29,415 bases of DNA from JBGTBQ01 sp041749275 (GTDB lineage: Bacteria; Acidobacteriota; Blastocatellia; Pyrinomonadales; Pyrinomonadaceae), in the NCBI GenBank assembly GCA_041749275.1, contig JBGTBQ010000399.1:1-29415 (forward strand), read 5' to 3'. The translations under genes were made by a program, and so were the position numbers. This document shows positions 23,745-29,415 of the stretch, piece by piece. Position 1 is the first letter of the stretch; each line of letters starts with the position of its first letter. The notes under the pieces were generated by a model. It did not search any database, was not told where the DNA came from, and saw only the letters and a program-made list of their open reading frames with translations.

Positions 23745-24778
23745 AAAGCGATCCTGCTGTAGCCGGTGTGGACGACGTTCATCGTCTGGACGGTGAGCAT
23801 GACGAGGACGAGTTGCTTGGCATATTCCTGACGGCCCACGACGCGCAGGCGCTGATGCTTGCACCGCTCGATCATCTTTAAGAGGAGTTGGTCAATCGTG
23901 TAATAGTGAACGCCCGTCCCTTCGGCGACGCGCTGGATCAACTCGCGGCGGATGCCGCGAAGAAATTTGACGGCGGTCGGGCGCGTGGCGTGTCGCGGCT
24001 CATTCGAGAAGATGCGCTTCAGGTCGCGGTCAAAGTTTGAAGACCACGTGAGGCCGTAACGCGCGCGCTTGCGCCGGTAGTGGTCGCGCAGAGTTTTTTT
24101 AATCTCGCCGAGCGGCTCGACGTGGCGGCGAGCGGTGTTCTTCATCGGTTTGCCCGCGGACTCTTCCATTAGACGGTGAACATATTGGATTTTTTTGAGC
24201 GCGAGCCAGCCGAGGTAACGTCTGCGCCAGACCGCGCGAGGACTGGCGAGCCAGACGGCGAAGGTTTCGGCGAAATCTTCAGCCGGATGCGCCTGCGCGT
24301 ACCACGCGCCGAGGTGGAGCACGTAGTTGCGGCTGGTCGGGTCGGGCATGTAGGTTTCGGGATATTTGAGTGCGAACGGGCCGAAGAGGTCGCGCCAACT
24401 TTTGCGGCGACGGAAGAGATATGCGTTGTCGAGCGCATGGCCCGTCTCGTGACGCATGATCCGCATGCACTCTTTGTCGGAGCCGCCTTCTACTTCGAGC
24501 ATCTGTTTGCGTTCGAGCTTCATCAAGCGCGGATGCGCGAGGTAGAAGGGAATGGCGAAACCGGGCACTCCGTCGGGCGAGAACCATTCTTCGGAGAGCC
24601 AGACATGCGGGCGGAAGCGCAGACCGCGCTCTTCCAACTCGGCGTAAAGACGCTCGACGCGCTCTTCGAGCGGCGTGCCTTCAATCCGCAGGGGCAAGTC
24701 GCACAGACGCAAGTCGAGCAACTCGTCGTCCGTCAATTCATCCCAAGCGAATCTTCTCACTGCGGCTGCGGTGACCAC
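23741..24778 (-). CDS. Putative zinc-binding metallopeptidase with HExxH motif
   Basis: About 345 residues. The start is taken as the GTG at 24778, with GGGGA eight bases upstream and 19 bases past the permease stop; GTG 24760 is an alternative. The long upstream extension would overlap the permease gene. The catalytic motif HETGH is at residues 110-114 (bases 24437-24451). A downstream glutamate in EDFAETFAVWL (Glu171) is a candidate third ligand. Flanking motifs RFRPHVWLSEEWFSP and GFAIPFYLAHPRLM agree with the family of putative zinc-binding metallopeptidases often found beside ATP-grasp enzymes. It has no signal peptide, so it should be cytoplasmic. It may process a peptide made or used by the ATP-grasp ligase. 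Confidence 0.82.
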   Translation of the reverse strand: MVTAAAVRRFAWDELTDDELLDLRLCDLPLRIEGTPLEERVERLYAELEERGLRFRPHVWLSEEWFSPDGVPGFAIPFYLAHPRLMKLERKQMLEVEGGSDKECMRIMRHETGHALDNAYLFRRRKSWRDLFGPFALKYPETYMPDPTSRNYVLHLGAWYAQAHPAEDFAETFAVWLASPRAVWRRRYLGWLALKKIQYVHRLMEESAGKPMKNTARRHVEPLGEIKKTLRDHYRRKRARYGLTWSSNFDRDLKRIFSNEPRHATRPTAVKFLRGIRRELIQRVAEGTGVHYYTIDQLLLKMIERCKHQRLRVVGRQEYAKQLVLVMLTVQTMNVVHTGYSRIAL

Positions 24779-24797
24779 GTTGGTTATCCCCAGAAAG

Positions 24798-26240
24798 CTA
24801 TGCGTCGTCCGCCAGATTCTCAACCACGACGACGCGCTTGTGTCTGAAGAAGAAGTAATAAACCGGAAGGCCGAGGGCAATCAAGCCCAGCCCGACGAGT
24901 GCCTGCACCGGCGTCGTCAGCAAAGTGTTGACAAGCAGAAACCCCGTGACGAGCAGGAAGAGAACGGGCACGACCGGATAGCCCCACGCGCGATAAGGCC
25001 GCTCGGCGTGCGGCATCCGGCGACGGAACAGGAAAATCGAGGCCGTCACCAGCCCGTAGAAAATCCACGAACCGAAGATGACATAATCGGTCAGCGTGTC
25101 GAACGAGCCGGAAAGAGCGAGGATACACGCCCAGACGCCCTGCACGATGAGCGCGCCGATGGGCACGCGTGTTTTCGGATTTAGTCGCGCGAGGTTTTGA
25201 AAGAACAACCCATCGCGCGCCATCGCGTAGGGCACACGCGCGCCCGTCAAAATCGAAGTGTGCAATGTCCCCACGGATGAAGCCATCAGTCCGGCGGCCA
25301 TCAGCGTGACGGCGGCGGGGCCGAGGAATCTGAGCGCCACCTCGCGCGCCACCGAAGAGGTTTTCGAGACACCGGCGACCGTTGTCGGATCGAGCACGTA
25401 AAAGTAGGTGAGGTTGACGAAGACATAGAGCAGGATGATCGCAATCGTGCCGCCGACGAGTGCGAGCGGGATGTTGCGCTGCGGGTTCTTTACCTCGCCC
25501 GCGACCAGCGTCAGGTTGTTCCACCCGTCGTAGCCCCACAGCGCGCCAAGCATCGCGGCCCCAAATCCCGCGATGCCTAAACGCGCGGCCTGATCAACTC
25601 CTTCGCACGCGCCACCGGCATTCGCCATCGCATAGTGGCCCCAATCACCCTGCGCGAGCACGAAGGCTCCGACGCCGATGCCAAGCACCAGCGCGATCTT
25701 CACGCACGTGAGCGCCGTGGCGACCCATCCGCTGACGACGACAGCCGCGCAGTTGAGCAGCGTGATGACGGCAATGAGCGAGAGAGCGATAATCTGCGGG
25801 ATGCCGATGGGGAAGTCGTAACCGAAGAGGCGCGGCGTGAAGTAGATCGTGCTTAGAGCGCCGCTTGTCAGGTCGTTGAGAAAGATAGCGAAGGCGACGG
25901 CGACAGATGCCTGCGACCCGGTCTTGGCGATGAAAATCTGCATCCACCCGTAGAGGAAACTCGCCCCCGATCCGTAAGCCTCGCGCACGAAGACATACTC
26001 GCCGCCCGCGCGCGGCATCATCGCGGCAAGTTCCGCGTAGGTGAGCGCGCCCGCCAAGCTCAACAAACCGGCAACGACCCAGACCGTGATGACCATGCCC
26101 GGCGTCCCGACGTTGCACGTCATCACGCGCGCTTTCAGAAAGACGCCCGTGCCGATGACGTTGCCGATGATGATCGAGACGGCGGCAATGAGCGTCAGAC
26201 CGCGGATGAGCGTGATGGTTTGTGGCGATGGTGTCGTCAT
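24798..26240 (-). CDS. APC-superfamily amino acid permease (LAT/SLC7-like)
   Basis: 480 residues, starting at ATG 26240 rather than the upstream TTG at 26249. About twelve membrane segments are visible, beginning with TLIAAVSIIIGNVIGTGVFL, the conserved glycine-rich first helix of APC transporters. PRAGGEYVFVREAYG, YDGWNNLTLVAGEVKNPQRN and the ARVPYAMARDGLFF segment are family hallmarks. It imports or exchanges amino acids across the cytoplasmic membrane; the substrate is not determined. It is nine bases downstream of lysA and 19 bases upstream of the metallopeptidase start, all on the minus strand. Lysine, diaminopimelate or a related amino acid is a reasonable guess from the neighbour only. 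Confidence 0.9.
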   Translation of the reverse strand: MTTPSPQTITLIRGLTLIAAVSIIIGNVIGTGVFLKARVMTCNVGTPGMVITVWVVAGLLSLAGALTYAELAAMMPRAGGEYVFVREAYGSGASFLYGWMQIFIAKTGSQASVAVAFAIFLNDLTSGALSTIYFTPRLFGYDFPIGIPQIIALSLIAVITLLNCAAVVVSGWVATALTCVKIALVLGIGVGAFVLAQGDWGHYAMANAGGACEGVDQAARLGIAGFGAAMLGALWGYDGWNNLTLVAGEVKNPQRNIPLALVGGTIAIILLYVFVNLTYFYVLDPTTVAGVSKTSSVAREVALRFLGPAAVTLMAAGLMASSVGTLHTSILTGARVPYAMARDGLFFQNLARLNPKTRVPIGALIVQGVWACILALSGSFDTLTDYVIFGSWIFYGLVTASIFLFRRRMPHAERPYRAWGYPVVPVLFLLVTGFLLVNTLLTTPVQALVGLGLIALGLPVYYFFFRHKRVVVVENLADDA

Positions 26241-26249
26241 TTTTGGCAA

Positions 26250-27668
26250 CTACCAAACGTCTCCCGCCAGCAAATCCTCGTAGGAATCGCGCCGGCGGAT
26301 GACTTCAGCCTGCCCGCCTTCGCGCACCAAGACGGCGGCGGGCAGCGGGCGTCCGTTGTAGGGGAACATCTGCGCGATGGTATAGGCGCCGGTGTTCAGA
26401 AGCGCGAGGAGTTCGCCGGGGCGCACGTTCGTGGGGAGCTTGCGGTAGTCTGGGAGACGCCCGCCGCGTTCGATGTCGAAGTAAACGTCGCCGGAGTCGC
26501 ACAAAGGGCCGGCGACCTTATAACCCGCGTCGGTGGGTGCGTCGGCGCGCGCGGCGGAGATGAGATGGTAGTACCACTTGTAGTTGTTCATCGAGAGCAG
26601 CAGGTTGTAACCGGCGTCGGTCAGAATCCACACGTCGCCGGTCTCCGGGCGCTGTTTGATGTTGCGGACGGTGGTGAGCAGCAGCCCGGCATCGCCGATG
26701 ACGCTTCTGCCGGGTTCGAGCAGGATAGTCACGCCGTCGAGCAGATGCTCGGCCTCGGCGTCTCGCGCGGATTCTCGCGCCGCGCGCAACGCGCCCGTGA
26801 GCACCTCCGTGGGTTCGAGGTCGGCGCCGAGCATATCGCGTTCGTGTTCGGGTAGCTCTTCGGCCTGAGAGCGGTCGCGGAGGTAGTTGACGGGGATGCC
26901 CCCGCCGAGGTTGATGTGTTCGAGCGTGTGGCCCGACTCGTCGTGGATCGCTTTGAGGTGCTCCCACATCGTCTTGAAGGCGGCGGCGAAAGGCTCCACG
27001 TCCGGCGTCTGTGAACCGACGTGGATGTGGATGCCGCTGACATGGAGGAGTTCCGGGTGGCGCAAGGCGCGGCGAAAGGCGTCCAGCACTTCGGTCGAAG
27101 AGATGCCGAACTTCGAGGTCAGGAGCGCGGTCTGCAAGCCGAGGTGCGAGCGCGTGCCGATTTCAGGAACGAGGCGGAGCGCGACGCGCGCACGCTTGCC
27201 GAGCACCCGCGCGCGTGCTTCAATCAGTTCGATCTCGAAAACGGAATCAACGTTGATGGAATAGATGCCGGCGCTGATGGCCTCGTCAATCTCGCGCTCG
27301 GTTTTGCTCGTGCCGTTGAAGATGATCTGATCGGGACGAAAGCCCACGCGCAAGGCTTTGAATAGCTCACCGCCGCTGTTGACCTCGGCGTCAATTCCCG
27401 CCTCGCGCACGGTGCGGAGGACGGCCATGTTGGAGTTGGCCTTCGAGGCATAGAAGAACCGCACGGGGCGCTCGACGCGCGCGGCGGCCTGCTTCAGCCG
27501 CTCGACATTGGCGCGGATGCGCGGCTCGGAGAAGACGAAGAGCGGTGTCTCGTACTCGCGCGCAAGGGCGAGCGAGTCGGCGCTGTTGACGAAGAGGCGT
27601 CCGTCGCGTGATTCGAGATAACCGGGGATGGCCCAAGCGGGTGCCGTAGGGGCCGTGGATGAAGACAT
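26250..27668 (-). CDS. lysA: Diaminopimelate decarboxylase (fold III PLP decarboxylase)
   Basis: 472 residues, somewhat longer than typical LysA (about 420). ATG 27668 is preceded by GGAG at a suitable distance. PLP-binding Lys76 is in FFYASKANSN. Further motifs: HVGSQTPD, INLGGGIPVNYL, ILLEPGRSVIGDAG, GPLCDSGDVY and LNTGAYTIAQMFPYNGRP. The enzyme decarboxylates meso-diaminopimelate to lysine. Extra length lies partly between the GGG motif and the EPGRS motif (roughly residues 260-310, rich in Arg, Ala and Glu). GPLCDSGD replaces the usual GPLCESGD. A paralogous fold III decarboxylase or racemase is possible, but LysA is the best fit. It is the first gene of a tight four-gene minus-strand unit. 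Confidence 0.85.
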   Translation of the reverse strand: MSSSTAPTAPAWAIPGYLESRDGRLFVNSADSLALAREYETPLFVFSEPRIRANVERLKQAAARVERPVRFFYASKANSNMAVLRTVREAGIDAEVNSGGELFKALRVGFRPDQIIFNGTSKTEREIDEAISAGIYSINVDSVFEIELIEARARVLGKRARVALRLVPEIGTRSHLGLQTALLTSKFGISSTEVLDAFRRALRHPELLHVSGIHIHVGSQTPDVEPFAAAFKTMWEHLKAIHDESGHTLEHINLGGGIPVNYLRDRSQAEELPEHERDMLGADLEPTEVLTGALRAARESARDAEAEHLLDGVTILLEPGRSVIGDAGLLLTTVRNIKQRPETGDVWILTDAGYNLLLSMNNYKWYYHLISAARADAPTDAGYKVAGPLCDSGDVYFDIERGGRLPDYRKLPTNVRPGELLALLNTGAYTIAQMFPYNGRPLPAAVLVREGGQAEVIRRRDSYEDLLAGDVW

Positions 27669-27768
27669 TTAACGAAAACTCCGGGAAGAATCAATGATGG
27701 CTGAACGCCAGCGAAGATAGTCCGGCGAGAGAGCATCGTCAAGGGCGGAAGGGAGGAAGGTGCGCGGA

Positions 27769-28911
27769 ATGAGTTTGACGGAGGCTATGAACCGAGTGGA
27801 CTGGCGACGTGTACGCGCGAATTTCCCCATCACGGAACGGTTGGCGTACCTGAACAGCGCGGGCACTGGCCCGGTCTCGCGTCAGGTTGCGGAAACGGCG
27901 TCGGAGTTCTACCGCGATGTGCTTGAGTCCGGCGACCGGCGCTGGGAAGAGTGGGCCGCGCGGCGCGAGCGAGAGAGAGAAACAATCGCTCGTCTCATCA
28001 ATGCCGAGCCGGACGAGATCGCTTTTACGACGAACACCTCAACAGGGATGAACCTGATCGTTGACGCGCTCGAAGGGCGCGGCGAGGTGGTTTCGTGCGA
28101 ACTGGAATTTCCAGTCTCGACCATTACGTGGATGCACCGAGGCGTGCGCGTGCATCTGGTTAAAGCCGTCGCGGGTGAGTTGCGGACGGAAGACATCATC
28201 AAGGCGAAGACGGAGAAGACCGCCGTCATCTGTCTCAGCCACGTCCAGTATTCAAACGGCTTTCGGCTGAACCCGGAGGAGGTAGGAGTAAGCAAGGGCA
28301 AACATGCCTTCGTCCTTAACGCGAGCCAGTCGGCGGGCGTGCTGCCGATTGACGTGAAAAAAATGCGTGTGGATGCCTTGTGCGCGACCGGCCACAAGTG
28401 GATGCTCGCGGGCTTTGGCTCCGGCTTCGTCTATCTTTCACGCGAACTGCTCGCGGGGACGCGCCCGCGAGCCGTCAGTTGGATGAGCGTGGAAGAACCT
28501 TTCGAGATGCGGAACGACGCGTACACGCTACGCGCGGACGCCGGCTCGCGCGCCGAGACGGGCTGCCCGCACTTCGCCAGTATCTTCACGCTCGGCACGA
28601 GCGCGCGGTACATGCTCGACATCGGCACGGAGAATATCGAGCGCCGCGCCCTCGCGCTCAACCGTTATTTAACTGAACGATTGGCGGAAGCTGGTTGGGA
28701 ATTTCTCTCACCGATAAAGCGGGAAGCCACGCGTTCGGCGGAGACACTTGTAAAGGCCGAGAATCCGCGCCGCGTCGTCGCGCATCTCGCGGGACGCGGC
28801 GTCGCCGTCTCGATCAAACCTGAAGGCTTCCGCGTCGCCACTCACTTTTTCAATAATGAGGACGACATCGAGAGTTTAGTTGGCGCACTCATCGAAGTGA
28901 AGAGAGGTTGA
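27769..28911 (+). CDS. Class V PLP-dependent aminotransferase / cysteine desulfurase-like
   Basis: 380 residues from ATG 27769, which has GGAGGAAGG ending eight bases upstream. The GTG at 27760 is inside that site and is less likely. The protein opens with RANFPITERLAYLNSAGTGP, and carries the NTSTGMNLIVDAL and LSHVQYSNGF segments, and PLP-binding Lys210 in ATGHKWMLAGFGSGF. The C-terminal domain has GRGVAVSIKPEGFRVATHFFNNEDD, the typical ending of this family. It may be a desulfurase, an isopenicillin N epimerase-like enzyme or an aminotransferase; SufS-type catalytic cysteine is not apparent, though Cys at GCPHFAS is notable. It is divergent from lysA by 100 bases and stands alone. Confidence 0.88.
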   Translation: MSLTEAMNRVDWRRVRANFPITERLAYLNSAGTGPVSRQVAETASEFYRDVLESGDRRWEEWAARRERERETIARLINAEPDEIAFTTNTSTGMNLIVDALEGRGEVVSCELEFPVSTITWMHRGVRVHLVKAVAGELRTEDIIKAKTEKTAVICLSHVQYSNGFRLNPEEVGVSKGKHAFVLNASQSAGVLPIDVKKMRVDALCATGHKWMLAGFGSGFVYLSRELLAGTRPRAVSWMSVEEPFEMRNDAYTLRADAGSRAETGCPHFASIFTLGTSARYMLDIGTENIERRALALNRYLTERLAEAGWEFLSPIKREATRSAETLVKAENPRRVVAHLAGRGVAVSIKPEGFRVATHFFNNEDDIESLVGALIEVKRG

Positions 28912-28912
28912 T

Positions 28913-28941
28913 TTGACGCGTCGAGAGCAGTCGGGTATATT
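28913..28941 (+). promoter_or_regulatory. Strong sigma70-type promoter upstream of tRNA-Gly
   Basis: TTGACG at 28913-28918 and TATATT at 28936-28941 are separated by exactly 17 bases. The start site would be near 28948, about 168 bases before the tRNA. The -35 overlaps the end of the aminotransferase gene region (its stop ends at 28911). Confidence 0.7.
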
Positions 28942-28947
28942 TTTTCG

Positions 28948-29115
28948 GCGAAGCTAAAATTCCGGCAGCTTTAGTGGGCGCTGGTTATTTTGTCTCCGTA
29001 CTGGGTCATAAAATGGGTGAAACCGAGGTTACAGTTCATCTCGACCCGACTGCAAACATGCAGACACCCGCGGTAGGTTAGGCTGAGTCTTATTCTCTGA
29101 AGCCGCTGGTTTTGA
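28948..29115 (+). other. Transcribed leader of unknown nature between promoter and tRNA
   Basis: About 168 bases lie between the promoter and the tRNA. They contain small hairpins, for example CTGCA-AACA-TGCAG at 29050-29063. One frame is open from 28917 to the TAG at 29079-29081, reading GEAKIPAALVGAGYFVSV and then LGHKMGETEVTVHLDPTANM. There is no clear ribosome binding site, and the possible starts are GTG 28974 or ATG 29013. It may be a small RNA, a small gene, a gene remnant or an ordinary pre-tRNA leader. Confidence 0.35.
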
Positions 29116-29187
29116 GCGGGAGTGGCGCAATGGTAGCGCATTAGCTTCCCAAGCTAAGGGTTGCGGGTTCGAGTCCCGTCTCCCGCT
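29116..29187 (+). tRNA. tRNA-Gly (anticodon CCC)
   Basis: A full cloverleaf of 72 bases: the acceptor stem GCGGGAG pairs with CTCCCGC, the D stem is GCGC/GCGC, the anticodon stem TTAGC/GCTAA surrounds the loop TTCCCAA with anticodon CCC, and the T arm GCGGG-TTCGAGT-CCCGT is complete. The discriminator base is T and CCA is not encoded. It is followed by its own terminator. Confidence 0.95.
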
Positions 29188-29201
29188 TCAATCATACTTT
29201 G

Positions 29202-29228
29202 ACGGTCGCCTGAGAGCGACCGTTTTTA
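29202..29228 (+). terminator. Rho-independent terminator after tRNA-Gly
   Basis: ACGGTCGC pairs with GCGACCGT around a six-base loop, followed by TTTTATT. It ends the leader-tRNA transcript. Confidence 0.85.
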
Positions 29229-29305
29229 TTTTCCACCGAATTGGAGTAGGGTTAGGGCTTGGATTCAACTTGGAAATCAATACTGTGGACAACTTTTGAC
29301 AGAAA

Positions 29306-29360
29306 AGCCAACTTCCATTTAGATGTGTGTGACCAAACATACAACCAAAGGAAGTTGGCT
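29306..29360 (+). promoter_or_regulatory. Hairpin covering the transposase ribosome binding site
   Basis: AGCCAACTTCC (29306-29316) is a perfect reverse complement of GGAAGTTGGCT (29350-29360), which lies over the AAAGGA ribosome binding site (29347-29352) of the transposase gene. In RNA the stem would hide the site, a known way to limit transposase made from outside transcripts. Confidence 0.6.
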
Positions 29361-29361
29361 G

Positions 29362-29415
29362 ATGACCGTAGTCACACAGATACTAAACCAGATGCCTGAG
29401 ATTGCTAAACCTCAA
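29362..29415 (+). CDS. Transposase N terminus (partial)
   Basis: ATG 29362 opens a frame that runs to the window edge and reads MTVVTQILNQMPEIAKPQ. This matches, from memory, the N terminus of IS4/IS701-like transposases, which start with a TQxLNQxPxIxKPQ type sequence followed by a Zn- or helix-rich segment. AAAGGA lies nine bases upstream. Only 18 codons are visible, so the family assignment is tentative. Confidence 0.55.
   Translation, partial: MTVVTQILNQMPEIAKPQ

Larger units (their letters stand above)
29283..29415 (+). mobile_element. Left part of an insertion sequence, cut by the window edge
   Basis: The DNA becomes AT-rich after about 29250 and holds the beginning of a transposase-like gene (29362). 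CTGTGGACAACTTTTGACAG near 29283 may be the outer terminal repeat, but the other end is outside the window, so the boundary is a guess. Its insertion just beyond a tRNA gene terminator is a common site for mobile DNA. Confidence 0.55.

Noticed and set aside
28936..29081. Calling the 54-codon leader frame a definite gene
   Set aside because: Its frame overlaps the promoter -10 element, there is no ribosome binding site, and no homologue is recognised. It is reported only as part of the leader observation.
1..29415. CRISPR arrays or phage structural genes
   Set aside because: No regularly spaced direct repeats with unique spacers and no capsid, terminase or integrase-like frames were seen.

Overview
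The window is a gene-dense, high-GC bacterial chromosome segment with 26 protein-coding genes (two cut by the window edges), one tRNA and the start of an insertion sequence. The gene content suggests Acidobacteriota, perhaps Blastocatellia/Pyrinomonadaceae. The clues are a DUF1800-DUF1501 pair, a very large secreted protein joining choice-of-anchor V, DUF11, sugar-dehydrogenase, CHRD, Calx-beta and DUF4214 modules, a NagZ/NagX pair, and several kinds of dispersed intergenic inverted repeats. Taxonomy is inferred from gene style only; no rRNA gene is present.

Layout. 1-1939: end of a DUF1800 protein followed by a DUF1501 protein with a twin-arginine-like leader, closed by a hairpin terminator. 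2054-2173: a GC-rich inverted repeat. 2229-6338: the 1369-residue secreted multidomain protein, followed by a second inverted repeat. 6498-9505: an unknown secreted protein, an arylamine N-acetyltransferase, an unknown minus-strand gene, a membrane J-domain protein and a VOC protein. 9528-12197: a TPR-AAA+ ATPase followed by a TPR membrane protein, likely partners. 12228-13421: an AT-richer accessory island with a CopG-like fragment and an AbiEii-type nucleotidyltransferase with a small partner, ended by an inverted repeat. 13596-14021: a CBS-pair protein. 14034-16204 (minus): an extended SDR and a SIS-domain sugar isomerase/deaminase. 16411-21712 (plus): a tightly packed run of secreted NagZ, NagX-like acetyltransferase, a secreted EEP hydrolase and MurE, closed by a repeat-derived terminator. 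21777-22688: a TIGR01777 epimerase-like protein. 22713-27668 (minus): a compact four-gene unit of LysA, amino acid permease, zinc metallopeptidase and ATP-grasp ligase. 27769-28911: a class V aminotransferase. 28913-29228: a sigma70-type promoter, an unexplained leader of about 170 nt, tRNA-Gly(CCC) and a terminator. From roughly 29283 to the edge: the left part of an insertion sequence.

A cell-wall theme runs through the right half. NagZ, NagX and the SIS protein would handle N-acetylglucosamine from muropeptides or chitin, MurE attaches meso-diaminopimelate to peptidoglycan precursors, and LysA consumes meso-diaminopimelate. The least understood parts are the lysA-permease-metallopeptidase-ATP-grasp unit, the TPR-AAA+/TPR-membrane pair, the AbiEii-like module and the transcribed leader upstream of the tRNA.
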